Shown: positions 51,521-60,532 of the stretch, piece by piece
Position numbering within the stretch: position 1 is the first letter of the stretch
Layout of the letters: each line of letters opens with the position of its first letter
Assembly (NCBI GenBank): GCA_017474765.1
Contig: JAFVGW010000003.1
Location: 62,001 to 126,000, forward strand
Reading direction: 5' to 3'
DNA length: 64,000 bases
From: Salinivirgaceae bacterium
GTDB taxonomy: Bacteria > Bacteroidota > Bacteroidia > Bacteroidales > SZUA-534
Notes under the pieces: model-generated
What the model was told of the DNA's origin: nothing
The model's input: the letters and a program-made list of their open reading frames with translations, nothing else
The model's database searches: none
Translations under genes and position numbers: made by a program

Positions 51521-51541
51521 CCCCCTATTTTTGATGGGGGG
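51521..51541. other. GC-rich hairpin between glnN and lysS
   Basis: CCCCC (51521-51525) pairs with GGGGG (51536-51540) around an AT loop, about 50 bp upstream of the glnN -7 element. It may be a regulator site for nitrogen control. The rest of the 323-bp gap 51436-51758 has a TACCTTTG at 51606-51613 on the + strand and the lysS promoter; no gene was seen. Confidence 0.4.
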
Positions 51542-51724
51542 CATGCGCGGAAAAAATGCATTTTCGGATAAAACCCTCCTGTTTTGTCGATAAAAGTGGT
51601 ACTACCTTTGAAAAATGAGGCATAACCCAACGAATTATGGCCTAATTATCTTTGTATTATTCGTAATGATAATATCCGCACTACCAGAGCAATAATTACT
51701 AACTGCTAAATCCTAAATAAATCA

Positions 51725-51732
51725 TATCTTTG
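51725..51732 (+). promoter_or_regulatory. lysS -7 element
   Basis: TATCTTTG, 27-34 nt before the lysS ATG. Upstream is CTAAATCCTAAATAAA, the same short repeat seen before tusA and the ABC permease. Confidence 0.55.
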
Positions 51733-51758
51733 CACCCAAAATTTTACATAGCAAGAAA

Positions 51759-53477
51759 ATGAGCAACATCGAACTTAGCGAGCAGGAACTGCAACGCCGT
51801 CAGAGCCTTGCAGAACTTCGCAATTTGGGCATCGACCCCTATCCCGCAGCCGAATATGTGGTTTCGGCCTACTCAACCGACATCAAAAACGAGTTTAAAG
51901 ACGACGCACCGCAACGCGACGTGACCATTGCCGGCCGCATTATGAGCCGCCGCATTATGGGCAAGGCGTCGTTCATCGAGCTGCAGGACAGCAAGGGCCG
52001 CATTCAGGTTTACATTGCCCGCGACGGCATCTGCCCCGAGGATAACGCCGATATGTACAACGTGGTGTTCAAGAAACTGCTTGATATTGGTGACTTTATC
52101 GGTATAAAAGGATATGTTTTCCGCACTCAGATGGGCGAGATTTCGGTTCACGCAAGCGAGCTGACAGTGCTGAGCAAGAGCCTGCGCCCGCTGCCAATCG
52201 TCAAATATAAAGACGGCGTGGCTTACGATGCCTTCGATGACCCCGAGTTGCGCTACCGTCAGCGTTATGTTGATTTGGTTGTGAATGACGGCGTTAAGGA
52301 TACATTCCTGAAACGCGCCACAATCATCCGCACGCTGCGTTCGATACTCGACGAGGCTGGCTACACCGAGGTGGAAACGCCTACCCTTCAGGCAATTGCG
52401 GGCGGCGCGTCGGCTCGTCCGTTCATCACGCACTTCAACGCGCTCGACATCGATATGTATATGCGAATTGCCACCGAACTCTACCTTAAACGCCTGATTG
52501 TGGGCGGTTTTGAGGGTGTTTACGAGATTGGCAAGAACTTCCGCAACGAGGGTATGGACCGCAACCACAACCCCGAATTCACCTGTATGGAACTCTACGT
52601 TCAGTACAAAGATTACAATTGGATGATGAGTTTCACCGAGAAGATGCTCGAAAAAATCTGCATCGCGGTGAACGGCTGCACCGAGAGCAAAAACGGCGAC
52701 AACATTGTGTCGTTCAAGGCTCCGTACCGCCGCCTGCCTATTTTGGAGGCCATCAAAGAGAAGACCGGCTTCGACTGCAATGGCAAGAGCGAGGACGAAA
52801 TCCGCCAGTTCTGCCTGTCGAAGGGAATGGAAGTTGACGAGACAATGGGCAAGGGCAAACTCATCGATGAGATTTTCGGCGAGTTCTGCGAGGGCACATT
52901 CATCCAGCCGACCTTCATTACCGACTATCCAGTTGAAATGTCGCCACTTACAAAGATGCACCGCTCGAAACCCGGACTCACCGAGCGCTTTGAGCTGATG
53001 GTGAACGGCAAGGAGCTGGCCAACGCATATTCAGAGTTGAACGACCCGATTGACCAGTACAACCGCTTTGTTGACCAAATGAAGTTGGCCGACAAGGGCG
53101 ACGATGAGGCAATGATTATCGACCACGATTTTATGCGCGCTCTCGAGTACGGAATGCCGCCAACTTCAGGCATCGGCATCGGCATCGACCGCTTGGCAAT
53201 GTTTATGATTGGCCAACCGACAATTCAAGAGGTGTTGCTCTTCCCGCAGATGAAACCCGAGAAAAAGGCTCAGACCGTCACACCCGACGATTTTGTGGCC
53301 ATCGGCGTCCCGACTGAATGGGCCGAGGTGGTAATCAAAGCCGGATTCAACTCGGTTGAAAACCTGCGCAACTGCAAGCCCACACAAGTGCACCAGCAAC
53401 TCAACGGCTTCCGCAAAAAGAACAAACTCGAAATTCCGGCACTATCACTCGACGATGTGCAGAAATGGTTTGAATAA
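51759..53477 (+). CDS. lysS: Lysyl-tRNA synthetase, class II
   Basis: A 572-residue class II enzyme that charges tRNA-Lys. N-terminal OB-fold anticodon domain (VTIAGRIMSRRIMGKASFIELQDSKGRIQVY, residues about 50-150), motif 1/2 region with NEGMDRNHNPEFTCMELY, and motif 3 GIGIGIDRLAMF at the end of the core. About 70 residues follow motif 3, including a helix-hairpin-helix-like end (VVIKAGFNSVENLRNCKPTQVHQQLNGF), a Bacteroidota extension not seen in E. coli LysRS. The start is ATG 51759 with a -7 element at 51725. Confidence 0.97.
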   Translation: MSNIELSEQELQRRQSLAELRNLGIDPYPAAEYVVSAYSTDIKNEFKDDAPQRDVTIAGRIMSRRIMGKASFIELQDSKGRIQVYIARDGICPEDNADMYNVVFKKLLDIGDFIGIKGYVFRTQMGEISVHASELTVLSKSLRPLPIVKYKDGVAYDAFDDPELRYRQRYVDLVVNDGVKDTFLKRATIIRTLRSILDEAGYTEVETPTLQAIAGGASARPFITHFNALDIDMYMRIATELYLKRLIVGGFEGVYEIGKNFRNEGMDRNHNPEFTCMELYVQYKDYNWMMSFTEKMLEKICIAVNGCTESKNGDNIVSFKAPYRRLPILEAIKEKTGFDCNGKSEDEIRQFCLSKGMEVDETMGKGKLIDEIFGEFCEGTFIQPTFITDYPVEMSPLTKMHRSKPGLTERFELMVNGKELANAYSELNDPIDQYNRFVDQMKLADKGDDEAMIIDHDFMRALEYGMPPTSGIGIGIDRLAMFMIGQPTIQEVLLFPQMKPEKKAQTVTPDDFVAIGVPTEWAEVVIKAGFNSVENLRNCKPTQVHQQLNGFRKKNKLEIPALSLDDVQKWFE

Positions 53478-53502
53478 CCTAATTAACAATAAATCAAACA
53501 GC

Positions 53503-53532
53503 AAAGTCCGTTGGAAACAGCGGACTTTTTTT
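53503..53532 (+). terminator. Terminator after lysS
   Basis: AAAGTCCG (53503-53510) pairs with CGGACTTT (53521-53528), followed by a run of Ts. The gap 53478-53887 (410 bp) contains this, then DNA with nothing recognisable, then the blaI promoter and operator. Confidence 0.85.
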
Positions 53533-53816
53533 ATTCCATTGTTCTGGATGCCTTTTGGTGGATGCTTTCGCTATAAATGGGCTTGTCCAATTGCCAACAA
53601 AATTATTGTCAATGTTCGCATTTCGCGTGTGAATTTTCGGGCACAATTTACGCCATCTTTTTGACACTGAAATATTGATACGGCAAGCTCTTATTCTTCT
53701 GTGTGAATACTAGCCAAAGAATTCTCTCAAGGGATGCCGCAGCCGTCCACACTCTATCATTCTGATAATCTAATTGATAACAAAAAGACGAGTATTAAAT
53801 TTATAAAATTAACTCA

Positions 53817-53863
53817 AAAATTAAACTTTTAATTTTGTAATTAAAAAACTCGTTATATATTTG
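53817..53863 (+). promoter_or_regulatory. blaI-type promoter with overlapping operator
   Basis: TTTTG (53833-53837), 18 bp, TATATTTG (53856-53863) is a good Bacteroidota promoter. The inverted repeat AAAATTAA-ACTT-TTAATTTT (53817-53836) overlaps the -33 box; a BlaI-like repressor bound there would shut off the operon. A second imperfect GAGT...ACTC pair lies at 53790-53815. Confidence 0.65.
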
Positions 53864-53887
53864 CGTTGTTAATTTAAACAAAAGACT

Positions 53888-54271
53888 ATGAACGAGCAGA
53901 AAAAAATCATTCCCGAACTGACAAAGGCGGAACTGGAAATTATGCAGGTGGTTTGGCAGATTGACGACAATTTTGTGGTGCGCGACGTGCACGAACGCCT
54001 GCCCGAGCCAAGGCCCGCCTACAGCACGGTGGCCACAATGGTTCGCATTCTGGACACGAAGGGTTTTCTGACACACAAGACCTACGGCCACAGTAATGTC
54101 TATCAGGCGGCTGTGAGCAAGGCCGAGTACACCGATTTATATATGCACAATGTGCTGCACACGTTCTTCGACGGGTCGGTGAGCCGATTGGTGAACTATT
54201 TCTCACAGCGCAAGTCGATTTCAATGGACGAGGCCGACGAGATTCTGCAAATGCTTAACAATAAACAATAA
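53888..54271 (+). CDS. BlaI/MecI/CopY-family transcriptional repressor
   Basis: A 127-residue repressor with an N-terminal winged helix (ELTKAELEIMQVVWQIDDNFVVRDVHERLPEPRPAYSTVATMVRIL, residues 10-60) and a C-terminal dimerisation region (YFSQRKSISMDEADEILQML). In BlaI the sensor protease cuts within this type of C-terminus to relieve repression. It sits 5 bp before the M56 sensor gene and has its own promoter with an inverted repeat overlapping the -33 box, so it probably represses this operon itself. The physiological signal is unknown; no beta-lactamase is present. Confidence 0.92.
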   Translation: MNEQKKIIPELTKAELEIMQVVWQIDDNFVVRDVHERLPEPRPAYSTVATMVRILDTKGFLTHKTYGHSNVYQAAVSKAEYTDLYMHNVLHTFFDGSVSRLVNYFSQRKSISMDEADEILQMLNNKQ

Positions 54272-54276
54272 TCACT

Positions 54277-56169
54277 ATGAAACCGTTCGTAATCTACATA
54301 GTAGAGTTTTTCCTGTGCAGCGGGCTGTTTATGCTTTTGTACCGACTGCTGATTGTTCGGAAACCGAATTACGGCCTTTGCCGCAAATATCTGATAATAA
54401 CAATGTTGCTGTCGGCGATTATTCCCGCGCTCAACGTGCCGCTCTATCCTGGGCAAACATTGATTCAATCGGCGCCCGCACCCACAATCAATGCCGAACC
54501 CGTTGAGCGACAAGACGTTGCCGAGGTGACAACATCATCGGAAACGGTTGAGGAAAAAGTTGTTGCAAAAACCGAGGCGCTAACACCGCAACTGACGCTC
54601 AATGAGAAAATCGTGTACGCTGGCATCGCCATATATCTGTTGGTGGCGTTGATTCTGCTGATACTCATAGTAAGAGGCGTCTTGCTTGTTTCCAAACTGA
54701 AACGGCAGGCCGACGTCACGCTTAAGCCCGAATACCATCTAGCCGTGAGCGACAAGGTTGAGACGCCTTTCTCGTTCTGGCGCACAATATTTATCCGCAC
54801 CGACCACGACGAAACGGAACGCCGACAGATAATATCGCACGAGGCTAGCCACGTGGCGCACCGCCACTCAATTGAGAAACTGCTAATGACTGTGCTTCGC
54901 TCGGTGTTCTGGTTCAATCCGTTTGTGTGGAAAGCCGAGCAGCGGCTCGAGGAAGTGCAGGAATGGCAGGCCGACCGCGACGCTTTGTCGAACGGCTACA
55001 ATGTTGAATCGTACAGACTGACAATCATCAAACAACTATTCGGTTGCAACCCCGAACTTACTCTGGCTGCAACCAATTCACTAACCAAAACACGATTTAT
55101 TAAAATGAAACAAAAAGATTTTCAAGGCAGCAAGTTCCTGCAAACGGCTGCCGCAGGTGCGCTTACATTGGCGCTGTTCCTGTCGTTCGGCTGCGGACAA
55201 TCGACAAAAGCGCTGACGACAAACGACAACGAACGTTATGAACACGAAGAAAATGTCATCTTCACCGTTGACAAGTTTTTTGACAACATTGACGACTCAG
55301 GTGTCAGATTTGAAAATGAGGTGCTAAGCCGTTCTGAATTTGGAAACAGAATTGAAAACGGGATAGAGGTTTATGAGAATCGGAACAATGCAGAGGGCCG
55401 TCCTGTCGTGACAATAGCCGTAAACGGAATAAAAACGGCGGAATCGCCCGCAGCAAGAGAACTTTCGTGGATAAATGAGAAAACTCGCATCTATATCGAT
55501 GGGAAACGAGTAACTCTCAAAAACTTTAAATCGCTGAAACCCAACAGTTACAACGAAATATTCTATTACCGTGAGCCATCTTCACTAAGAGTTGACGAAT
55601 CGCTTGCGTTTGTGTATGTTGAGAAAGATTTAATGGCCAATCCCGTTATGGATTATAATTACACGGTTGTTGTTGACCGCTTAAATAATCAAGACATTCC
55701 CGACTTGATAAGTCCTGCTGGTTGGGGCGGTCCTAATAATATTTTTACCTATCAGACATACGGTTACAACGCTGCCGCGCCACTTGCCAAATTTGCTATC
55801 GACGGAAAACTGACCGACTACGATACGTGGAAAACAACAAATGCTGTTGACATTATTATATACCGAAACAAAGAGGCTGAAAAGCGATTTGGCGAAGGCA
55901 TCCGCGAAGTGGTTGAATACACAACTACGCGAAGTATTTTTATCCAAAGTGTCAACAACCAACTGCAAATGGATTCAAAAGCAGCCACTTACGAAGATAT
56001 TGCTGAAGCAATTGCTCAAAAAAAGGTGGAAAACCAACAAAAAGGGCTGAGCACAATTGTAAAATTTCATCCCGTTACACCTGAAAATGTATATAACGAA
56101 CTGATAAGCAAATACATCGATACTACCGACAGCGATTTGACAATCGTATACAATAAGTTTGAATTATGA
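54277..56169 (+). CDS. M56-family (BlaR1-type) membrane metallopeptidase sensor
   Basis: A 630-residue membrane protease. Four transmembrane segments (residues about 3-25, 37-50, 108-130, and 290-312), zinc motif His188-Glu-Ala-Ser-His192 with a downstream Glu in EEVQEWQADRD as third ligand. The peptidase sits in the cytoplasm and would cleave the BlaI-like repressor next door. After the last helix (ALTLALFLSFGC) is a 320-residue periplasmic domain unlike the transpeptidase sensor of BlaR1, with a beta-rich pattern (VTIAVNGIKTAESPAAR ... RIYIDGKRVTLKNFKSLKP). This suggests a signal other than beta-lactams. It is convergent with the beta-barrel gene. Confidence 0.88.
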   Translation: MKPFVIYIVEFFLCSGLFMLLYRLLIVRKPNYGLCRKYLIITMLLSAIIPALNVPLYPGQTLIQSAPAPTINAEPVERQDVAEVTTSSETVEEKVVAKTEALTPQLTLNEKIVYAGIAIYLLVALILLILIVRGVLLVSKLKRQADVTLKPEYHLAVSDKVETPFSFWRTIFIRTDHDETERRQIISHEASHVAHRHSIEKLLMTVLRSVFWFNPFVWKAEQRLEEVQEWQADRDALSNGYNVESYRLTIIKQLFGCNPELTLAATNSLTKTRFIKMKQKDFQGSKFLQTAAAGALTLALFLSFGCGQSTKALTTNDNERYEHEENVIFTVDKFFDNIDDSGVRFENEVLSRSEFGNRIENGIEVYENRNNAEGRPVVTIAVNGIKTAESPAARELSWINEKTRIYIDGKRVTLKNFKSLKPNSYNEIFYYREPSSLRVDESLAFVYVEKDLMANPVMDYNYTVVVDRLNNQDIPDLISPAGWGGPNNIFTYQTYGYNAAAPLAKFAIDGKLTDYDTWKTTNAVDIIIYRNKEAEKRFGEGIREVVEYTTTRSIFIQSVNNQLQMDSKAATYEDIAEAIAQKKVENQQKGLSTIVKFHPVTPENVYNELISKYIDTTDSDLTIVYNKFEL

Positions 56170-56199
56170 CAACACTGACCATTAAATGTTTATAGTGTG

Positions 56200-56235
56200 A
56201 ATGGCGCAATGGACAAAAACACCGTTGCGCCATTT
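56200..56235. terminator. Bidirectional terminator between convergent genes
   Basis: AATGGCGCAATGG (56200-56212) pairs with CCGTTGCGCCATT (56222-56234), one mismatch. It lies between the stops at 56169 and 56239. Confidence 0.75.
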
Positions 56236-56238
56236 GCT

Positions 56239-57354
56239 TCATCGCCGCCAAAGCACAAAATCAGGCTTGAGCACGAAGGTGAAAGCGTAGGTGTAGTCGA
56301 ACGATGAGTTTTTGAGGTCGTAGTAGCCGACGGCGGTCAAAGCGGCTGTGAAATAATTGGTTATCTCTTTGGCGAGATTCAGTTCGGCGGTGAGCATACT
56401 GCGTCGCTTCTGGTCGGTGGCGCCGTCGTACGAGAGGCTCATATACATTGGGTTGCCCTGCTGGGTTATGAACCCGTCGGCAAGCCAATAGCCAACTGAA
56501 AGACTGCTCTGGCCGTGCATCAGACTCACATCGGACAGCCAACCCCAACCGCTGTGGTAGAGGCTTTCGGGCGTGGGCGAATTGTCTTTGTAACCAATCA
56601 CTTGCGACGACGCGCCAATACCGCTTACAAAACCGCTGGTGTGGTGAGTAAGCCGCGCACCGCCCGAGACGTAGTAGAACAGCCGCATCGGGGTGGTGTC
56701 GGTATCAATCTGTCCGCCACGGTGGAAAATGGTGAACGAAGCAGGCAACTCTATTTCGAGAGCATCGGTCTGCAAGGCCTTCCAACCAACCGACACACCG
56801 CCGAAAATCTGCTCTTTCTTGTTGTCGCCGTGGAAGATAAAGTTCTGCCAATCGACCCACACATCAGTAAAAAGGCGATTGGTGTTGTACAGAATCTGCA
56901 TTCCGTTCTCGTAGTTGTTGGTGAGTTGGCGCTCGCGGAACATAATGGGCTCGGGCAGGCGGTGGAAACTGGCGCCGTCGATTGTGCCCATCGTGACGGC
57001 CAATTTGTCGGTGTGCCAAGTGACGGAATAGACTGGCAGACAGTCGGTAAACTTGTCGAGGCCCGAATATTTGGTGAGCCGCACGCCCGCCTTCGCCTTT
57101 ATGTTTGGCGAAAAATGGTACTCGAGCGCTGGCTGCAGATTGTAGCCAATGAGGGTGTATCCTTCAACTATCGGACCAAAGAACTCGTTGTTCCAAAGGA
57201 AGTTATAGTTGTCAATGGTCAAATGCAGCGCCGCCGAATCGGCCTTCAGCAATCGCACAACATCGGCTTCAGCGGAAAAATACTGCGCTGGCGCGATGAC
57301 CGAGGCGAAAAGAATCGGCAAAACAGCCACAAAAATTTTGATTGTCCGTTTCAT
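56239..57354 (-). CDS. Outer-membrane beta-barrel protein of unknown function
   Basis: A 371-residue secreted protein with signal peptide MKRTIKIFVAVLPILFASVIAPA and an outer-membrane barrel pattern: alternating polar/hydrophobic strands and a closing strand YTYAFTFVLKPDFVLWRR. Resembles a conserved Bacteroidales porin-like family with no known ligand (features such as WHTDKLAVTMGTIDGASFHRLPEPIMF). It starts 7 bp after the stop of the upstream gene at 57362, so the two form a unit. The function is unknown. Confidence 0.7.
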   Translation of the reverse strand: MKRTIKIFVAVLPILFASVIAPAQYFSAEADVVRLLKADSAALHLTIDNYNFLWNNEFFGPIVEGYTLIGYNLQPALEYHFSPNIKAKAGVRLTKYSGLDKFTDCLPVYSVTWHTDKLAVTMGTIDGASFHRLPEPIMFRERQLTNNYENGMQILYNTNRLFTDVWVDWQNFIFHGDNKKEQIFGGVSVGWKALQTDALEIELPASFTIFHRGGQIDTDTTPMRLFYYVSGGARLTHHTSGFVSGIGASSQVIGYKDNSPTPESLYHSGWGWLSDVSLMHGQSSLSVGYWLADGFITQQGNPMYMSLSYDGATDQKRRSMLTAELNLAKEITNYFTAALTAVGYYDLKNSSFDYTYAFTFVLKPDFVLWRR

Positions 57355-57361
57355 ATCATTT

Positions 57362-57949
57362 TCAGTCCTTCAGAATCGGCTCTTCAATTTTACGAAAGCC
57401 TCTGTTTGTAATTTCCAAAGAATCGCGTTGAATTAGTTCATAATCTAATTTATACGTATCTCCACGATTGACCAAGAATACTGAGACCGCCACACTATCA
57501 ACAGTTTTTTCAATATCACCATTAGTAAGGATGGCATTACATAAGTCATTTATTTCAGCAAGGCAACTTATCTCATCAACCTCATTATCATCATTAAAAC
57601 AATTGGAAAAAGCCTTGTTATCACCATATTTAAGCGTAATAATATATGGGACGTCTGATGATGTGTCGTTTGCTGTTGTGTCTATATTTATAGATTCCAT
57701 AACTGAATTTAAAAAAGATGAATCTTTTTCAATCGTGGCGAATATTTTCTCATAATACTCATCTACTTGTTTGAGTTCCTTATCCAAGTCTTTCAGTTTG
57801 TAGAGCGCATTATAAAATTGCCATACCTCTTTAAATGTATGATTGTGATCTTGCGCAAAAGAACAAGCAAAAGCACTGACAAACAACACGGTAAAGGCCA
57901 TCTTAAATATGGTTCCTACAGGCAGTAATTTTGATAAAGATGCTCTCAT
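57362..57949 (-). CDS. Small secreted protein of unknown function
   Basis: A 195-residue protein with a signal-like N-terminus; the start may be ATG 57949 or ATG 57901 (MAFTVLFVSAFACSFAQ). The remainder is acidic and helical (LKDLDKELKQVDEYYEKIFATIEKD) with several Cys (NCFNDDNEVDEISCLAEINDLC). No family is recognised. It is AT-richer than ruvB beside it. It is the first gene of a two-gene unit with the barrel at 56239, so it may be its periplasmic partner. Confidence 0.6.
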   Translation of the reverse strand: MRASLSKLLPVGTIFKMAFTVLFVSAFACSFAQDHNHTFKEVWQFYNALYKLKDLDKELKQVDEYYEKIFATIEKDSSFLNSVMESINIDTTANDTSSDVPYIITLKYGDNKAFSNCFNDDNEVDEISCLAEINDLCNAILTNGDIEKTVDSVAVSVFLVNRGDTYKLDYELIQRDSLEITNRGFRKIEEPILKD

Positions 57950-57978
57950 AACCTATAATGAATTGTATTTAAGTACAA

Positions 57979-58033
57979 ATTTACAAAATCAGTGCCAATC
58001 TGTTAAATCTGCGTTTAATGCGTTCAGAATCAA
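57979..58033. repeat. Dispersed ATCTGTG-type repeat, copy 7
   Basis: AATCAGTGCCAATCTGTTAAATCTGCGTT matches the repeat before tusA (GTTAATCTGTTAAATCTGTGTT). It lies between ruvB and the small secreted gene. Confidence 0.65.
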
Positions 58034-59065
58034 TCAAAACAGCGTCCCCTGCTGTGGGTCGGCAGAGAAGCGGGTGCGTCCCAAGTGGCTGTAGGCCTTC
58101 TCGGTGGCTTCGCGGCCGCGGGGCGTGCGCTTGATAAACCCTTCCTGGATGAGGAACGGCTCGTAGACTTCTTCCACAGTGCCGCCATCTTCGCCCACGG
58201 CGGTGGCAATGGTGGTGATGCCCACTGGTCCGCCTTTGAACTTGTCGATGATGGTGGTGAGGATGCGGTTGTCCATCTCGTCGAGACCGTATTGGTCGAT
58301 GTTGAGGGCGCGAAGCGAGAACTGCGCTATCTGGAGGTCGATATGGCCCGAGCCTTTCACCTGCGCAAAATCGCGAACGCGGCGCAAAAGGGCGTTGGCG
58401 ATACGCGGCGTTCCGCGGCTGCGCGACGAAATCTCAAATGCCGCATCATCGTCAATCGGCACCTGAAGAATTGACGCTGAGCGTTTTACAATTTTCTTCA
58501 GTGTCTCGGCATCGTAGTATTCGAAATGCAGATTGATACCGAAGCGTGCGCGCAGCGGGCTTGTGAGCAGTCCTGCGCGGGTGGTGGCGCCAACCAATGT
58601 GAACGGGTTGAGCGACAACTGCACCGAGCGGGCGGCGGGGCCCTTATCTATCAGAATATCAATCCGAAAATCTTCCATCGCCGAGTATAGATACTCTTCG
58701 ACAACGGGGTTGAGGCGGTGAATCTCATCGATAAAAAGCACATCGTTAGGCTCAAGGCTTGTAAGGATTCCCGCAAGGTCGCCTGGCTTGTCGAGCACGG
58801 GGCCCGAGGTGATTTTGAAGCCCACGCCAAGCTCGTTTGCCACAATGTTGGCAAGAGTGGTTTTGCCCAATCCTGGCGGACCGTTGAGCAGCAGGTGGTC
58901 GAGCGGCTCGCCGCGCATTTTAGCGGCCTGCACAAAAACTTTCAGGTTCTCAAGAATACGCGCCTGTCCGTTGAAGTCGTCGAACGTGAGCGGCCGCAAC
59001 TTGTTTTCGTACTCTTTGTCAGATATTATAGTGGCATTCTGCCGTATGTCAAAACTTTCGTCCAT
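58034..59065 (-). CDS. ruvB: Holliday junction branch migration helicase RuvB
   Basis: A 343-residue AAA+ ring motor that drives branch migration with RuvA. Patterns: [22 protein letters not shown], Walker [12 protein letters not shown], Walker [21 protein letters not shown], sensor [19 protein letters not shown]-terminal winged helix ([24 protein letters not shown]). ATG 59065 gives [14 protein letters not shown]; the longer frame from 59140 adds 25 unlikely residues. The DUF4296 gene lies 78 bp upstream and is divergent in function. ruvA is not nearby. Confidence 0.96.
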   Translation of the reverse strand: MDESFDIRQNATIISDKEYENKLRPLTFDDFNGQARILENLKVFVQAAKMRGEPLDHLLLNGPPGLGKTTLANIVANELGVGFKITSGPVLDKPGDLAGILTSLEPNDVLFIDEIHRLNPVVEEYLYSAMEDFRIDILIDKGPAARSVQLSLNPFTLVGATTRAGLLTSPLRARFGINLHFEYYDAETLKKIVKRSASILQVPIDDDAAFEISSRSRGTPRIANALLRRVRDFAQVKGSGHIDLQIAQFSLRALNIDQYGLDEMDNRILTTIIDKFKGGPVGITTIATAVGEDGGTVEEVYEPFLIQEGFIKRTPRGREATEKAYSHLGRTRFSADPQQGTLF

Positions 59066-59143
59066 AGGCGGCAAGATAGTGGAAAAGTTGCAAGTAGGAA
59101 GCGATGGGGACGGATTTTTTGGTTTTACCATATTTCCCACTCG

Positions 59144-59524
59144 TCATTCTCTGCCTGAATTGTTTTTGAGACTTTTGGTTTCGTCAGAATTCAGGTTTTC
59201 CGTCTCGAACTTGGTGAGTTTCTCAATAACCTTGTTGTAAAGCGTCTCATACTCATCAGCATGACGGCTGTAATATTTCATCGTATTGCTGAACTGTTTC
59301 GGGGTAATGTTGTGTTTTCTCAGCACATACTCATACACTCCGTCAATACGGTCACGGTTGCGGTCGATACGAGAGCCCGTGTATGACAGATAGCCATCGG
59401 CAATGTGAATATCGAAAAGCACATCAACCAACTCGTCCTTATTGATTTCCGGACGCGCACCATCGTCACGAGAGCACGACTGCAGCGCAAAAGCCAAAAC
59501 CACGAACAACCAGAAATATCTCAT
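59144..59524 (-). CDS. DUF4296 lipoprotein
   Basis: A 126-residue lipoprotein (signal MRYFWLFVVLAFALQ, lipobox QSCS, Cys 17). The core (INKDELVDVLFDIHIADGYLSY ... VLRKHNITPKQFSNTMKYYSRH ... LYNKVIEKL) is the DUF4296 pattern, conserved across Bacteroidota and often near gliding or type IX genes. The function is unknown. PorP/SprF is 50 bp upstream, so it may share a transcript with it. Confidence 0.85.
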   Translation of the reverse strand: MRYFWLFVVLAFALQSCSRDDGARPEINKDELVDVLFDIHIADGYLSYTGSRIDRNRDRIDGVYEYVLRKHNITPKQFSNTMKYYSRHADEYETLYNKVIEKLTKFETENLNSDETKSLKNNSGRE

Positions 59525-59574
59525 TATGAAGCAAATTAAAAAAGGCCACCGCGTTGACGGCAGCCTTCAAATGT

Positions 59575-60525
59575 TTATCTAATCTTACGTTTCGATTTCG
59601 ACTTGCGGATATCCTCGAACTTGACGCCGAGCATAATCTCATGCGAGCCGTAACTTGCCGAACTCAACTTTGATATGGTCAAATCGTAAGAGTAACCGAT
59701 ATTAATCATATCGTTGTAGTTGTAGCCCACGAATGCAATGACAGCTTCAGGATTCTTGAAGTTGTAGCGGAATCCCAAACCTCCCCACACCATCTTCTGA
59801 TAGATGACGCGGCAGTTGATGTCGGTCATGAAATCGTAGTTAGGAACAGTCTTGATGAGGATTGAAGGCTCAAGGTCGAAGTTACGGTCGATGTTGTACT
59901 TGTAGCCGCCCTGGATGTAGAAGTGCGGTTTCACACGACCGTCTTTCACAATGTAGCCCTCATCATACTTGTCGAGCAACGACAGATTGTTGAAGAACAG
60001 GTGATTAAACGAGATACCTGCGTAATATTGCGAAGTGTAGAGGTAAACACCAAGTGAACCGTCGGGATAAACCTTCTTGTAAACTGTGTTCTGGAAACCG
60101 TTCTCACCCTCGTTGAGCTCGTTGACATCTGACAAATCGACTTTCTGCTGAACCACGCCCACGAACAAACCACCTGATATGCGGATATCGCCAGAAATGC
60201 GCACGTTGTAGCTGTAAGAGCCATAGGCACCCATGTTGCCGATCGGACCGGTCACATCGTTGAATATGTAGCCGCCATAGCCCATAGGCATCACTTTGTG
60301 TGGTCCGTAACCACCGAGCATATAGGTCTGCGGAGCATCCTTCACACCGGCAAACTGGTAACGATAGTTCGTCTTAATCTGCCAATAGTCGCTTGTGCCA
60401 CCTATTGCAGGGTTAAGCGCATACTCATTGAACATATACTGCGAGAATTGTGGCAGTAACTGTGCATTGGCACTCGGAGCTGCGATCAGAGCTCCTGCAA
60501 ACAAGGTTAAAATAATCCTCTTCAT
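59575..60525 (-). CDS. PorP/SprF-family type IX secretion membrane protein
   Basis: A 316-residue outer-membrane protein with signal peptide MKRIILTLFAGALIAAPSANA. Start pattern LLPQFSQYMFNEYALNPAIGGTSDYWQI and barrel strands ending in VKFEDIRKSKSKRKIR match the PorP/SprF family. SprF-type members help secrete or attach large SprB-like adhesins. The gene starts 7 bp after the stop of the large SprB-repeat gene, exactly the sprB-sprF arrangement. It is followed by the DUF4296 gene. Confidence 0.93.
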   Translation of the reverse strand: MKRIILTLFAGALIAAPSANAQLLPQFSQYMFNEYALNPAIGGTSDYWQIKTNYRYQFAGVKDAPQTYMLGGYGPHKVMPMGYGGYIFNDVTGPIGNMGAYGSYSYNVRISGDIRISGGLFVGVVQQKVDLSDVNELNEGENGFQNTVYKKVYPDGSLGVYLYTSQYYAGISFNHLFFNNLSLLDKYDEGYIVKDGRVKPHFYIQGGYKYNIDRNFDLEPSILIKTVPNYDFMTDINCRVIYQKMVWGGLGFRYNFKNPEAVIAFVGYNYNDMINIGYSYDLTISKLSSASYGSHEIMLGVKFEDIRKSKSKRKIR

Positions 60526-60532
60526 AACTGTA

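Noticed and set aside
53478-53887. Small ORF of 38 codons at 53550-53666
   Set aside because: It has no signal, no ribosome-binding cue and no recognisable family; it overlaps a non-coding region after the lysS terminator.
56515-57411. Long + strand ORF across the barrel gene
   Set aside because: Opposite a gene with a signal peptide and barrel pattern; the + strand product has no signal or domain.
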